Assembly (NCBI RefSeq): GCF_900142435.1
Contig: NZ_LT670846.1
Span: 586,750 to 650,749, forward strand
DNA length: 64,000 nucleotides
Reading direction: 5' to 3'
Origin: Thermocrinis minervae
Lineage (GTDB): Bacteria > Aquificota > Aquificia > Aquificales > Aquificaceae
Shown here: positions 12,025-21,213 of the stretch, piece by piece
Position numbering within the stretch: the stretch's first letter is position 1
How the letters are laid out: each line of letters begins with the position of its first letter
Notes under the pieces: model-generated
What the model saw: only the letters and a program-made list of their open reading frames with translations
Database searches by the model: none
Told to the model about the DNA's origin: nothing
Translations under genes and position numbers: made by a program

Positions 12025-15000
12025 GTTTTATCCTCCTCTTCTATCTCTACTTGATCACAAGGCTTCTTTTCGCCATTTTCACAAACTACATTAAGGGCTA
12101 AGGCTTTAAGTTCTCTCACAAGTACTCTGAAGGACTCTGGTATACCTGGAGTATAGTGGTATTTTCCTTTGATGATAGAGTCGTAAACCTTTGTCCTTCC
12201 TTCTATGTCGTCTGACTTTACGGTGAGCATCTCCTGTAGTGTGTAGGCAGCACCGTGTGCTTCCAAGGCCCAAACTTCCATCTCTCCAAGCCTTTGACCA
12301 CCAAACTGGGCTCTTCCACCCAGAGGTTGTTGCGTGACCAAGGAGTAAGGGCCAGTGCTCCTTGCGTGTATCTTGTCATCTACCATATGGATGAGTTTGA
12401 GCATGTGCATATATCCAACTGTCACCTTCATGTCAAAAGGTTCACCAGTAAGCCCATCGTACAGGACCGTCTTACCGTCTTCAGGAAGTCCTGCCATTTT
12501 TAAGAGTGTTTTAACGTCTTCTTCTGTAGCTCCTTCAAAAACGGGAGTGGCCATGGGTATTCCTCTTTCTGCGTATTCTTTTATGAGCTCTCTGAATTCT
12601 TCCTCTGAGAGATCGTCAAGGTACTTCTTGAGCTCTTCTGCGTTACCTTTACCCACTGAGTAGATCTCCATCAGGTATTTGGTTATCTCTTCTCTAGTTC
12701 TTGCCTCTTCAAGGAGTTTACCCACTTTCTTGCCTAGTTCTTTGGCAGCCCACCCAAGGTGTGTTTCAAGTATTTGACCTACGTTCATACGGGATGGAAC
12801 ACCAAGAGGGTTGAGTACTATATCCACAGGTGTACCATCTTCAAGGAAGGGCATGTCCTCCACGGGTAAGACTACTGATATGACACCTTTGTTTCCGTGA
12901 CGACCTGCCATCTTGTCTCCAACCTTTATCTTTCTCTTCTGGGCTATGTAAACTTTGACCAGAGCTAACACTCCCGATGGAAGATCCGTACGCTTTCCTA
13001 CGTTTTCTATCTTTTCCTTGTAGATAGCTTCTATGGTTTCTACCTGGATCTTTGTTCTTTCTCTTAGCTCCTCTATGAGTTTTACAAGCTTTTCATCTTC
13101 AAAGAAGTTATCCGGTTTAGTGATTATGTGGTTTAGGTTATCGTTTAGGAACTTTTCGTCTATAACAGTACCAGCCTTGTAAGTCTTACGCTTTATGGTG
13201 ACATCCTTCTCAAGCTTCTTACCCAGCAGGAGTTCCTTTACTGTTTGGTCTCTACCTTCCACTATGATCCTCTTTTTGGTTTCCATCTCTTTTCTTAACT
13301 TTTCCTTTTCTTCTCGCTCTACGAGCTCTGCGAGTGGGCTCTTCTTTGGTCCTTCGTTTCTGATGAATATACGTACGTCTACAACCGTTCCTTCAATGCC
13401 TGGAGGACATCTCAAAGAGGTGTCTTTTACATCCCTTGCCTTTTCTCCAAAGATGGCTTGCAGTAACTTTTCCTCAGGGGTAAGCTGTTGTTCTGATTGA
13501 GGTGTTACCTTTCCTACGAGGATATCACCGGGCTTTACATATGTTCCTATCTTAACTATGCCAAACTCGTCGAGATGTGCCAGGAATCTTTCGTGAACAC
13601 CGGGGATATGCCTTGTTATCTCCTCAGCACCGAGCTTCGTTTCCCTTACCTCTACTTCCAACTCCTCTATGTGTATGGAGGTGTACACATCATCCTTGAC
13701 AAGCCTTTCGGAGATGACTATGGCATCTTCGAAGTTGTAACCTCTCCATGGCATAAAGGCCACCAGCACGTCCTTACCTAGAGCAAGCTCACCTTTATAA
13801 GTTGACTGACCATCGGCTATTAGCTCTCCTGCCTTTACTCTTTGACCTCTGTAAACCAGCGGTCTTTGATTTATACACGTGTTTTGATTGGTCCTTTCAA
13901 ACTTTACAAGCTTATAAACGTCTATGCCAACATCTGTGGGATCGTTTAGATCTATCTCCTCTGGGTTTACCCTTATGACTATCTTGCTGCTGTCTACCTC
14001 TTCTACTACTCCTCCTCTCCTAGCTACTACAACTGCTTCACTGTCACGAGCTACCTTACTCTCCATACCCGTACCTACTATGGGAGAGGAGGTAAATATG
14101 AGAGGTACAGCTTGCCTTTGCATGTTCGAACCCATCAAGGCTCTGTTAGCATCGTCGTGTTCCAAGAAGGGTATGAGTGAAGCTGAGACGGACACCACCT
14201 GCTTTGGAGATACATCCATATACTGGACCTTGTCAGGTTTTACTATCTGTATATCGTTCTTGTAACGTGCGTATACTCTGTCTGCAAGCAATCTACCCTC
14301 TTGGTCTGTAGGTGTGTACTGGGCTATTACGTAGTTCTCTTCCTCGTAAGCTGCAAGGTACTCTATCTGATCTGTAACCTTTCCGTTTACAACCTTCCTG
14401 TATGGTGTGGTTATAAAGCCAAGCTCGTTTACCCTTGCGTAAACTGTCAGGGAAGTAACAAGTCCTATATTTTGACCTTCTGGCGTCTCTATGGGGCATA
14501 TCCTTCCATAGTGGGATGGATGGACGTCCCTTATCTCAAACTTTGCACTCTCTCTCGTTAGTCCTCCGGGTCCTAAAGCTGAAAGTCTTCTCTTATGCGT
14601 TAGAGAAGACAGAGGGTTTGTATTGTCCAAATACTGGGACAACTGTCCACCCTTGAGGAATTCGTATATGGTACTTGTGAGGTACCTGGGGTTTAGAAGA
14701 TCCTGCGGCCTGAGGTTAGGGTCATCTGGGTTTACTGTAGTACACCTATCTCTGAAGAACTTCTCCATACGAGCTATGCCTATCCTAGCTTGGTTTTCTA
14801 GGAGTTCTCCTATGGCGCGCACTCTTCTGTTACCTAAGTGAGCCACGTCATCCTTCTTCTCCCTTCCATAACGGACGTCAATAAGGTACTTTATGATGTT
14901 TATTAGATCTATGGGTTGTAAAAGTCTTGACTCTCCTTCTGTATGTTCCTTTACTTTAACTTCACTCCTGCTTTTGAAGATATCCTCTAGAATCTCCCTT

Positions 15001-16418
15001 GTTAAAAGGGTGCCCTTCGTGTAGTTGTCTACATCTTCATCCAGAGCGAGGGGAGGTAGTTCATTGAGCAAGTCTATGTCTGTAGGTTTTAGGACCTTTG
15101 GAACCTTATGTACCTTTGCGTTTATCTTAACCCTTCCTACACCAGAAAGGTCGTATCTGGTTAAGTCTCTAAAGTAAAGTTCAAAGTAAGACCTTGCCCT
15201 TTGAATTAGGCTTTCCTGGTCCATAACGGTAGGTTCTATGGACCTTACCTTTTTATAGATATCCACTAGAGCTATGTCCCTGAGGGTGTACTTGGACTCT
15301 ATGACCATCTGACTTGTATGATCTCTCTTAAGGGTTTCTGCTATAAGTGTTTCTAGGATTATCCTTCCGTACTTACTTTGAGCTACGGCTTCTTTGGGAA
15401 CTATAGCTAGCATATCTATCTTTATACGTTCGTCCTTCAATATCCGATCAAGTTGACCTATGTCTTCTATGTATCTCTCTTCTATAACTTCTTCCTCTGT
15501 TTTCTTAGATTCTATGGAGGCATGATACCTTAGTAAGGCAAAAATGTAGTGGTTAGACAGGTCATCCAGAGAGTATTCTTCACCTGTAGTAGCATCAAAG
15601 ATGGATCCGCCTTTTACAAATAGCTTCTTTGTTTGAGGGTAGAAGTATCTGAGAATGTCATAGGCTGTTTCAAGGCCAAAGGCTCTTAGTATGTAAGTTC
15701 CGCCGGCCAGTTTCTTCTTGTCTATCCTGGCTGCAAGTATGTCTGAAGTGCTTGATATTTCAAACTCTATCCTTGAGCCCTTGTCAGATATTATGCTGGC
15801 TCTGTATAGTAACCTTACTACGGTGCTTTCTCTTTGTCTTTCATCCTTTTCTTCAAAGAAGACACCTGGAGTTCTGATAAGCTGGTTAACAACTACCCTT
15901 TCACTCCCGTTTATTATGAATGATCCAGTCGGCGTCATAAGAGGAATCTCACCGAAGGATATCTTTACGGGCTCTCCTACTCTTTCTCCCTTTTTGGTTT
16001 TAGTTCTCAACCTAACCAAAACTCTTAGAGGTATGCTGTAGGTAAAACCTTTTACCTTACACTCTTCGGGTGTATGCTTTTCTCTGTATATAAGCTTAGC
16101 ACCACACTTAGGGCAGTTTACACCATAGCCAGCCAGGAAGGATTTGTCCGTACTAGACTTATAACCACACTTTTTACACTCCCAATCACCTACCTCGTAA
16201 CCAAGGTACTCTATTATTATCTGCTCATCTGGATTCTTAAAAGGAAAAGACGTTCTAAATACGTATTCTAGGCCTACATTCTTACGTTCTTGCGGTTTCT
16301 TGTAAAATTGGATAAAATTTTCAAAGGACTCTTTTGGCAGAAAGAGAAGGTATGGTGGCGATAAAACAGATTCACTAGGGCCAAAATACTTTCTTAAAGG
16401 CGCTATGTTCCTCCTCAT
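12021..16418 (-). CDS. rpoB: RNA polymerase beta subunit, with zinc-ribbon-like insert
   Basis: Beta forms one pincer of RNA polymerase and binds rifampicin. The 1465-residue product contains the rifampicin region ([22 protein letters not shown], in part) and the conserved C-terminal [19 protein letters not shown]. Between the usual LGEP-like and [15 protein letters not shown] segments an extra stretch of about 30 residues holds Cys81, Cys84, Cys102 and Cys105 in a CxxC-x17-CxxC arrangement, typical of a zinc ribbon. A perfect consensus promoter lies 37 bases upstream and a GAGGG ribosome site precedes the ATG. rpoC follows with a 4-base overlap. Confidence 0.98.
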   Translation of the reverse strand: MRRNIAPLRKYFGPSESVLSPPYLLFLPKESFENFIQFYKKPQERKNVGLEYVFRTSFPFKNPDEQIIIEYLGYEVGDWECKKCGYKSSTDKSFLAGYGVNCPKCGAKLIYREKHTPEECKVKGFTYSIPLRVLVRLRTKTKKGERVGEPVKISFGEIPLMTPTGSFIINGSERVVVNQLIRTPGVFFEEKDERQRESTVVRLLYRASIISDKGSRIEFEISSTSDILAARIDKKKLAGGTYILRAFGLETAYDILRYFYPQTKKLFVKGGSIFDATTGEEYSLDDLSNHYIFALLRYHASIESKKTEEEVIEERYIEDIGQLDRILKDERIKIDMLAIVPKEAVAQSKYGRIILETLIAETLKRDHTSQMVIESKYTLRDIALVDIYKKVRSIEPTVMDQESLIQRARSYFELYFRDLTRYDLSGVGRVKINAKVHKVPKVLKPTDIDLLNELPPLALDEDVDNYTKGTLLTREILEDIFKSRSEVKVKEHTEGESRLLQPIDLINIIKYLIDVRYGREKKDDVAHLGNRRVRAIGELLENQARIGIARMEKFFRDRCTTVNPDDPNLRPQDLLNPRYLTSTIYEFLKGGQLSQYLDNTNPLSSLTHKRRLSALGPGGLTRESAKFEIRDVHPSHYGRICPIETPEGQNIGLVTSLTVYARVNELGFITTPYRKVVNGKVTDQIEYLAAYEEENYVIAQYTPTDQEGRLLADRVYARYKNDIQIVKPDKVQYMDVSPKQVVSVSASLIPFLEHDDANRALMGSNMQRQAVPLIFTSSPIVGTGMESKVARDSEAVVVARRGGVVEEVDSSKIVIRVNPEEIDLNDPTDVGIDVYKLVKFERTNQNTCINQRPLVYRGQRVKAGELIADGQSTYKGELALGKDVLVAFMPWRGYNFEDAIVISERLVKDDVYTSIHIEELEVEVRETKLGAEEITRHIPGVHERFLAHLDEFGIVKIGTYVKPGDILVGKVTPQSEQQLTPEEKLLQAIFGEKARDVKDTSLRCPPGIEGTVVDVRIFIRNEGPKKSPLAELVEREEKEKLRKEMETKKRIIVEGRDQTVKELLLGKKLEKDVTIKRKTYKAGTVIDEKFLNDNLNHIITKPDNFFEDEKLVKLIEELRERTKIQVETIEAIYKEKIENVGKRTDLPSGVLALVKVYIAQKRKIKVGDKMAGRHGNKGVISVVLPVEDMPFLEDGTPVDIVLNPLGVPSRMNVGQILETHLGWAAKELGKKVGKLLEEARTREEITKYLMEIYSVGKGNAEELKKYLDDLSEEEFRELIKEYAERGIPMATPVFEGATEEDVKTLLKMAGLPEDGKTVLYDGLTGEPFDMKVTVGYMHMLKLIHMVDDKIHARSTGPYSLVTQQPLGGRAQFGGQRLGEMEVWALEAHGAAYTLQEMLTVKSDDIEGRTKVYDSIIKGKYHYTPGIPESFRVLVRELKALALNVVCENGEKKPCDQVEIEEEDKT

Positions 16419-16454
16419 GCTGTAACCCTCATACGTTTAGTGTTGGAACAGGAT

Positions 16455-16483
16455 ATTATAAAAGAAGAAACGCGTCTTGTCAA
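16455..16483 (-). promoter_or_regulatory. Consensus sigma-70-type promoter for rpoBC
   Basis: Reading the minus strand, TTGACA (16483-16478), a 17-base spacer and TATAAT (16460-16455) form a perfect consensus housekeeping promoter. Transcription would start near 16448 and leave a leader of about 30 bases before rpoB. It lies just after the hairpin that follows rplL, so RNA polymerase subunit expression can be set apart from L7/L12. Confidence 0.85.
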
Positions 16484-16493
16484 GTAGATAAAG

Positions 16494-16510
16494 AGGGGCC
16501 AATGGCCCCT
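16494..16510 (-). terminator. Hairpin between rplL and rpoB (terminator or attenuator)
   Basis: The minus strand reads AGGGGCC-ATT-GGCCCCT, a perfect 7-base-pair GC-rich stem, followed by CTTTAT. The T tract is short, so termination is probably partial. It lies 30 bases after the rplL stop and just before the rpoB promoter. This is where E. coli has its rplL-rpoB attenuator. Confidence 0.65.
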
Positions 16511-16539
16511 GAAAAGCTGATGTAAAAGACCCATCAAGA

Positions 16540-16929
16540 TTACTTTATTTCTACTTCTGCACCAGCTTCCTCGAGTTTCTTCTTTATCTGTTCTGCTTCC
16601 TCCTTGGATACACCCTCCTTTATAGGTTTGGGAGCGCTTTCTACAAGATCCTTGGCTTCCTTTAGACCAAGACCGGTTATCTCCCTTACCACCTTGATGA
16701 CGTTTATCTTGTTGGCACCTGCACTCTTGAGTATTACATCAAACTCAGTCTTTTCTTCAGCTGGTGCTGCAGCAGGTGCTCCAGCTCCTGCAACAGCTAC
16801 GGGCGCTGCCATGACTGCAGAAGCAGAGACGCCGAACTTTTCTTCAAGCTTCTTGACAAGCTCGGCGATCTCCAAAAGGGTCATGTTGCCTATGGCTTCT
16901 ACGATCTCGTCAATGCTCAGCGTTGCCAT
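16540..16929 (-). CDS. rplL: 50S ribosomal protein L7/L12
   Basis: L7/L12 forms the multicopy stalk that recruits translational GTPases. The 129-residue product has the N-terminal dimerisation segment, an Ala-rich hinge (residues about 38-58) and the conserved C-terminal domain with [20 protein letters not shown]. The rplJ gene lies 12 bases upstream, and a hairpin and the rpoB promoter follow. Confidence 0.97.
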   Translation of the reverse strand: MATLSIDEIVEAIGNMTLLEIAELVKKLEEKFGVSASAVMAAPVAVAGAGAPAAAPAEEKTEFDVILKSAGANKINVIKVVREITGLGLKEAKDLVESAPKPIKEGVSKEEAEQIKKKLEEAGAEVEIK

Positions 16930-16941
16930 GGTTCAACCTCC

Positions 16942-17481
16942 TTAAGTTTGAGATTTTTTATCTTCTATGGCTTTCAAAGTGAGTACAAGTTTTTGTGGTG
17001 CACTCTTCAAAGCAAGTATAAAGTTTATCAGAGGAGCCTGGAGTGCACCCATAAGCTTTGCTACGAGTACCTCCTTTGGAGGGAGCTCTGCTATCATCTG
17101 CACATCGGAGGGCTTTAGGAATCTACCCTCCATATAACCACCGCGTATCCTAGCCAGTGGATTGTCTTTGTTGAGTTCTTTTGAAAATTCAAAGATCTTC
17201 TTAGCTACAGCTGCTGGGTCTTGGTAGGCAAAAACTAAAGCTGTAGGACCTACAAGCACCTCCCTATGATCTGCTATAACCGTGTCCATAAAGGCTCTGT
17301 AAAACAGGGTATTCTTACCTACAACTATCTCACCACCAAGATCTTTTATGTCAAGCCTAAGCTTACTGAGAGGATAGGCATCTACCTTGGTAAAGTCAAA
17401 GAAGATGACAAGCTTTGCCCTGTTTATCCTCTCTTTGTAGGACTCTATGAGCTTTCCTTTTATTTCCCAACTCCTTCTCAT
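16942..17481 (-). CDS. rplJ: 50S ribosomal protein L10
   Basis: L10 anchors the L7/L12 dimers to 23S rRNA. The 179-residue product has the family pattern: KLIESYKERINRAKLVIFFDF near the start (in part), LRLDIKDLGGEIVVGKNTLF, and a long C-terminal helix for stalk dimers. In many bacteria L10 represses its own operon through a long leader. Here only 11 bases separate it from rplA, so that control, if present, would work differently. Confidence 0.95.
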   Translation of the reverse strand: MRRSWEIKGKLIESYKERINRAKLVIFFDFTKVDAYPLSKLRLDIKDLGGEIVVGKNTLFYRAFMDTVIADHREVLVGPTALVFAYQDPAAVAKKIFEFSKELNKDNPLARIRGGYMEGRFLKPSDVQMIAELPPKEVLVAKLMGALQAPLINFILALKSAPQKLVLTLKAIEDKKSQT

Positions 17482-17492
17482 CTTCTGCCTCC

Positions 17493-18218
17493 TTATGCTA
17501 CCAGTTCTTGAAGCCTTCTAAGCGTCGATGGTATATCTATCTTTATACCTGGGCTCATTGTGGCGCTGAGGGTGATGTTCTTTATGTACTGTCCTTTTAC
17601 TCCAGGCGGTCTTGCCTTTACGACAGCATCTATAACTGCGTATATGTTATCTATAAGCTTCTTTTCGTCAAAGGAAATCTTTCCTACAGGCACATGCACA
17701 TTACCAGTCTTATCCACCTTAAACTCTACCCTACCCTTCTTTGCTTCCTCTACAGCTTGCTTTATGTTAGTAGTCACAGTTCCCGTCTTTGGGTTTGGCA
17801 TGAGACCTCTAGGACCTAGTATCCTACCTAGCTTGGCTACTTTGGGCATTATCTCGGGCGTAGCGATAACTACGTCATAATCAACCCATTCTTCTTTTAG
17901 TATCTTGTTTATGAGATCTTCACCACCTACGTAATCTGCACCAGCTTCCTGAGCTATCTTCTGAGCTTCGCCTTCTGCAAATACAAGAACCTTTATAGGT
18001 TTACCTAGGCCATGAGGAAGGACAACAGAACCCCTTACCATCTGGTCGGCATACTTGGGATCCACACCTAGTCTGAATGCTAGCTCCACCGTTTGGTCAA
18101 ATTTGGGACCAGCTACTTCGTGCATTTTCTTCAATATACTTACAGCTTCTTCTACCGTGTAAGCCTTGTCCTTATCGTACAAGGATAACATTTTTTGATA
18201 TCTTTTGCTCCTCTTCAT
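17493..18218 (-). CDS. rplA: 50S ribosomal protein L1
   Basis: L1 forms the mobile stalk by the E site and in many bacteria represses the L11-L1 mRNA. The 241-residue product carries the family signature near [20 protein letters not shown] and the segment [20 protein letters not shown] (each shown in part). It follows rplK after 4 bases and precedes rplJ after 11 bases. Confidence 0.97.
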   Translation of the reverse strand: MKRSKRYQKMLSLYDKDKAYTVEEAVSILKKMHEVAGPKFDQTVELAFRLGVDPKYADQMVRGSVVLPHGLGKPIKVLVFAEGEAQKIAQEAGADYVGGEDLINKILKEEWVDYDVVIATPEIMPKVAKLGRILGPRGLMPNPKTGTVTTNIKQAVEEAKKGRVEFKVDKTGNVHVPVGKISFDEKKLIDNIYAVIDAVVKARPPGVKGQYIKNITLSATMSPGIKIDIPSTLRRLQELVA

Positions 18219-18222
18219 GGCT

Positions 18223-18660
18223 TTACTCCTTATAACCTTCTATCTCTATACCCATGCTTCTTGCTGTGCCAGCTATCTGCCTCATGGCGGCGTTTATGTC
18301 TCTGGTGTTCATATCCTTAAGCTTTATCATGGCTATCTCCCTAAGCTGTTGAAGGGTTATCTTGCCCACTTTTTGCTTTTTAGGATCTCCAGAGCCACTT
18401 TTTACTTTTGCTGCCTTTTTGAGTAGGTACGAAACAGGGGGAGTTTTCATTATGAAAGAGAAGCTTCTGTCTGAGTATATGGTTATCACGACAGGGAGTA
18501 TTGTACCAGGTTCGTAATCCTTGCTAGCTGCATTAAACTGTTTGACAAACTCCATTATATTAACACCATGTTGACCAAGGGCCGGACCTACGGGAGGTGC
18601 CGGCGTTGCTTGCTGTGCAGGAAGCATCAATTCAACCACAGCTGTAACTTTCTTAGCCAT
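18223..18660 (-). CDS. rplK: 50S ribosomal protein L11
   Basis: L11 is part of the GTPase-associated centre and is the substrate of PrmA, a partial copy of whose gene lies at the far end of this window. The 145-residue product has the proline-rich N-terminal segment [19 protein letters not shown] and the rRNA-binding C-terminal domain ending [10 protein letters not shown]. It lies 12 bases after nusG. Confidence 0.97.
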   Translation of the reverse strand: MAKKVTAVVELMLPAQQATPAPPVGPALGQHGVNIMEFVKQFNAASKDYEPGTILPVVITIYSDRSFSFIMKTPPVSYLLKKAAKVKSGSGDPKKQKVGKITLQQLREIAMIKLKDMNTRDINAAMRQIAGTARSMGIEIEGYKE

Positions 18661-18672
18661 ATTACCTCCTCC

Positions 18673-19398
18673 TTACAACCTCTCAACTTGGGAAAAGTCA
18701 AGTTCTACAGGCGTTAGCCTTCCAAATATGCTTATCAACACTGTAAGCTTTTCTTTTTGTGGATTTACCTCTTCTACAGTTCCTGTAAAGTTCATAAATG
18801 GGCCTTCTATAACTCTTACCTGATCGCCTTTTTCAAAGGGTACCTTGGTGGGCTTGACTCCCTTCTTTACAAAGTTGAGTATCCTCTCTACTTCCTTCTC
18901 CTCTATGGGTGCGATTCTTCCACCCACCAGCACTGGCCTGTATATATGCGGTGTCTTCTCTATGACTCTAAGCAGCTTGTCGTTCATCTTTGCCTTTATC
19001 AGTATGTATCCGGGAAACATCTTAGAATCTAGTATTATCTTTGCTTCTACTTTGTTCTCTTTACATACTATCTTTTGACCAGGTTTGGATATGGGTGGTG
19101 CTTCTATGCATGTATCACCCTCCGGTGCCTCTATCACTCTGACTGTGCCGTTTTCTATTCTAAAGGTGGTAACGCCTTTTCTGCCGAGTACGCTTATGTC
19201 TCTATTGTTGCCGTGCAAAGACAGTCTGTACTTTTCTTTACCCCCAGCCTTTATGACTACTCTTTCCTCTGCTGGGACTACCACTTCCTCTACAAGGTCC
19301 TCTAGCTCTTCTAAAGCTAGAACCTTTAGGAGGTTTTCTTTGGCAACTACTTCTTTACCTGCTTCTGTTTGTAAGGCGTACCACTTTGCCTCGTCCAT
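18673..19398 (-). CDS. nusG: Transcription elongation and antitermination factor NusG, with insert domain
   Basis: NusG binds RNA polymerase and couples it to the ribosome (via S10) or Rho. The 241-residue product has the NGN start ([12 protein letters not shown]), the core [10 protein letters not shown] and a C-terminal KOW motif ([19 protein letters not shown]). Between the halves of the NGN domain lies an insert of about 85 residues (roughly 40-125), which makes it much longer than the 180-residue E. coli form. Such an insert is known from Aquifex NusG. The ATG shares a base with the secE stop. Confidence 0.96.
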   Translation of the reverse strand: MDEAKWYALQTEAGKEVVAKENLLKVLALEELEDLVEEVVVPAEERVVIKAGGKEKYRLSLHGNNRDISVLGRKGVTTFRIENGTVRVIEAPEGDTCIEAPPISKPGQKIVCKENKVEAKIILDSKMFPGYILIKAKMNDKLLRVIEKTPHIYRPVLVGGRIAPIEEKEVERILNFVKKGVKPTKVPFEKGDQVRVIEGPFMNFTGTVEEVNPQKEKLTVLISIFGRLTPVELDFSQVERL

Positions 19399-19592
19399 CA
19401 GCCACCCCTCAAAGTCAAAAGCATGTGTACCAACCTAACAAGGATAAGGTCCACAACCCACAAGTACAATCCTATAGCTAAAGAGAACATTATAACACCA
19501 AAAGTGGCCTTTAGAGCCAAGTCTCTATCAGGCCAGCTAACTCTCCTAAGTTCCTGCTTTACTTCACTCAGAAACTTTTTTATCTTTTCCAT
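19398..19592 (-). CDS. secE: Preprotein translocase subunit SecE
   Basis: SecE is the essential clamp of the SecYEG channel. The 64-residue product is a single-span form: [19 protein letters not shown], the conserved amphipathic cytoplasmic helix with its VSWP turn, followed by one transmembrane helix (about residues 27-50). I use the ATG at 19592 because GGAG lies just upstream and because the open frame further up runs into tRNA-Trp. The gene is coupled to nusG (TGATG). Confidence 0.92.
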   Translation of the reverse strand: MEKIKKFLSEVKQELRRVSWPDRDLALKATFGVIMFSLAIGLYLWVVDLILVRLVHMLLTLRGG

Positions 19593-19604
19593 GGGTTCTC
19601 CATA

Positions 19605-19677
19605 CGGGGCACGGAGGACTCGAACCCCCAACCGCGGGATTTGGAGTCCCGCGCTCTGCCAATTGAGCTAGTGCCCC
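19605..19677 (-). tRNA. trnW: tRNA-Trp (anticodon CCA)
   Basis: A complete cloverleaf can be folded: acceptor GGGGCAC/GTGCCCC, D arm GCTC/GAGC, anticodon stem CGGGA/TCCCG with loop CTCCAAA (anticodon CCA), and T arm GGGGG-TTCGAGT-CCTCC with one G-T pair. The discriminator base is G, as expected for Trp. The 3' CCA is not encoded (TAT follows). Its first base overlaps the last base of the rpmG stop codon, and the secE ribosome site follows the 3' end directly, so it is cut from the operon transcript. Confidence 0.96.
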
Positions 19678-19838
19678 TACTTGACCTCTCTATGTAATGT
19701 ATGCTTTTTGCACCATTTGCAATACTTCCTAAGCTCCAACCTCTGGGTGTGCTTTTTCTTGTTCTTGGTAGTGGAGTAGTTCCTCCTCTTACACTCCGTA
19801 CATGCTAAAACTATAACTTCCCTTGCCTTTGCAGCCAT
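19677..19838 (-). CDS. rpmG: 50S ribosomal protein L33
   Basis: L33 is a small 50S protein near the E site. The 53-residue product begins [20 protein letters not shown] and has two CxxC pairs (Cys13/Cys16 and Cys40/Cys43), the zinc-binding version of L33. The [18 protein letters not shown] centre is typical. The stop codon TAG shares one base with tRNA-Trp. The start region (GGAGTTGAAAGATGG) is the far edge of the tuf repeat and is also found before rpsJ. Confidence 0.95.
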   Translation of the reverse strand: MAAKAREVIVLACTECKRRNYSTTKNKKKHTQRLELRKYCKWCKKHTLHREVK

Positions 19839-21080
19839 CTTTCAACTCCTTTAGTCAAGTATTTTGGTGACCACGCCTGCGCCTACAGTTCTACCACCTT
19901 CTCTTATAGCAAACCTAAGACCTTCTTCCATAGCCACAGGCTTTATAAGCTCTATCTCAAGTTCCACATTGTCACCAGGCATTACCATCTCCTGACCCTC
20001 TGGAAGCTTAACCACTGTACCAGTAACGTCCGCAGTCCTAAAGTAAAACTGTGGCCTGTAGTTCACAAAGAAAGGTGTATGCCTTCCTCCCTCTTCCTTG
20101 GAAAGCACGTACACCTGTGCCCTGAACCTCTTGTGAGGTTTCACCGTACCAGGCTTTGCCAACACCTGTCCCCTCTCCACATCGTCCTTACCTACTCCCC
20201 TCAACAGCACTCCTACGTTGTCACCAGGTAAAGCCTCATCAAGCACCTTCCTGAACATCTCTATAGAAGTGGCCACTGTCTTCAGAGGTTCTTCCCTAAG
20301 ACCTACTATCTCAACTTCATCACCAGGTCTTAGTACACCTCTCTCGACCCTTCCAGTAACCACTGTTCCACGCCCAGATATGCTAAAGACGTCCTCTATA
20401 GGCATGAGGAAAGGTTTGTCCACATCCCTCTGAGGTGTGGGTATGTACTCGTCAAGGGCATTCAGAAGTTCTACTATAGCGTTGCACCATTTGTCTGGCT
20501 TTCCAGCCTCAAGCTCTTGAAGTGCTCCCAGAGCAGAACCCCTTATCACAGGTACTTCATCTCCAGGATACTCATACTTAGACAGAAGTTCTCTAACTTC
20601 TAGCTCTACAAGGTCAAGGAGTTCTGGGTCATCTACCATATCACACTTGTTCATGAAGACTACTATGTATGGGACGTTAACTTGTCTTGCAAGGAGGACG
20701 TGTTCTCTTGTTTGGGGCATGGGGCCATCTGCTGCTGATACGACGAGTATAGCTCCATCCATCTGAGCTGCGCCTGTGATCATGTTCTTTATGTAGTCTG
20801 CGTGGCCTGGGCAGTCTACGTGGGCGTAGTGTCTTTTAGGAGTTTCGTACTCTACGTGTGTGATGTTTATGGTTATACCTCTTTCTCTTTCTTCTGGTGC
20901 TTTGTCGATCTCTTCGTATTTGTAGCATTTAGCTTTGCCGCCTGGCATTATGCCAGCTGCAAGCACGCATGTTATGGCAGATGTAAGGGTGGACTTTCCA
21001 TGGTCCACGTGCCCTATGGTCCCCACGTTTACGTGTTCTTTCTCTCTTACAAACTTCTCCTTCGCCATAGCTTACCTCCT
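19835..21080 (-). repeat. tuf duplication, copy 2 (pairs with 3067-4312)
   Basis: This is the second copy of the 1246-base near-identical segment, with 7 mismatches against the first and no gaps. Outside these limits the flanks are unrelated: tRNA-Thr against fusA on one side, rpmG against rpsJ on the other. Four of the 7 differences fall in a run of 12 bases around codons 38-42 of the gene. Confidence 0.95.
19851..21068 (-). CDS. tuf: Elongation factor Tu (copy 2)
   Basis: This is the second EF-Tu, 405 residues and identical to copy 1 except Met41 in place of Leu41. All GTPase motifs are intact. It lies between tRNA-Thr and rpmG, the arrangement used in many bacteria for a tuf copy in the tRNA-tufB-secE-nusG-L11 block. 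It is the first protein gene of the long operon, 17 bases after the tRNA, and so is probably expressed very strongly. Confidence 0.98.
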   Translation of the reverse strand: MAKEKFVREKEHVNVGTIGHVDHGKSTLTSAITCVLAAGIMPGGKAKCYKYEEIDKAPEERERGITINITHVEYETPKRHYAHVDCPGHADYIKNMITGAAQMDGAILVVSAADGPMPQTREHVLLARQVNVPYIVVFMNKCDMVDDPELLDLVELEVRELLSKYEYPGDEVPVIRGSALGALQELEAGKPDKWCNAIVELLNALDEYIPTPQRDVDKPFLMPIEDVFSISGRGTVVTGRVERGVLRPGDEVEIVGLREEPLKTVATSIEMFRKVLDEALPGDNVGVLLRGVGKDDVERGQVLAKPGTVKPHKRFRAQVYVLSKEEGGRHTPFFVNYRPQFYFRTADVTGTVVKLPEGQEMVMPGDNVELEIELIKPVAMEEGLRFAIREGGRTVGAGVVTKILD

Positions 21081-21085
21081 GATAA

Positions 21086-21158
21086 AGCCCAGGACCGGAC
21101 TTGAACCGGCGACCTCACCCTTACCAAGGGTGTGCTCTGCCGACTGAGCTACCTGGGC
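21086..21158 (-). tRNA. trnT: tRNA-Thr (anticodon GGT)
   Basis: Cloverleaf: acceptor GCCCAGG/CCTGGGC, D arm GCTC/GAGC, anticodon stem CACCC/GGGTG with loop TTGGTAA (anticodon GGT), and T arm GCCGG-TTCAAGT-CCGGT. The discriminator base is T and CCA is not encoded. It is the first gene of the long ribosomal and RNA polymerase operon, about 10 bases after the predicted transcription start. Confidence 0.96.
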
Positions 21159-21174
21159 TAAGCTTTAAAGAGAA

Positions 21175-21180
21175 ATTATA
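21175..21180 (-). promoter_or_regulatory. -10 box of the tRNA-Thr-tuf-rpo-ribosomal operon
   Basis: TATAAT on the minus strand lies 16 bases before the tRNA 5' end. The -35 position (21203-21198) reads TATAAA, a poor match. This same stretch is the -10 box of the divergent ftsY promoter on the plus strand, so the two promoters interlock. Confidence 0.6.
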
Positions 21181-21199
21181 GCATAAAGTTAAGAGAGTT

Positions 21200-21205
21200 T
21201 ATAAT
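21200..21205 (+). promoter_or_regulatory. -10 box of ftsY (leaderless type)
   Basis: TATAAT ends 8 bases before the ftsY ATG and no Shine-Dalgarno sequence lies between. Transcription would start within about two bases of the start codon. The box overlaps the -35 position of the opposing tRNA-Thr promoter. Confidence 0.6.
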
Positions 21206-21213
21206 ATCAGACC

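Noticed and set aside
7327-16418. Long plus-strand frames opposite rpoB and rpoC
   Set aside because: They are antisense shadows of secure genes, with no ribosome sites or recognisable products.
19593-19631. Upstream ATG giving SecE 13 extra residues
   Set aside because: The extra codons lie mostly inside tRNA-Trp, and the ATG at 19592 has a ribosome site directly upstream.
3067-21080. The long direct repeat as a transposon or insertion sequence
   Set aside because: It consists of tuf and its immediate flanks only, with no transposase, inverted ends or target duplication.
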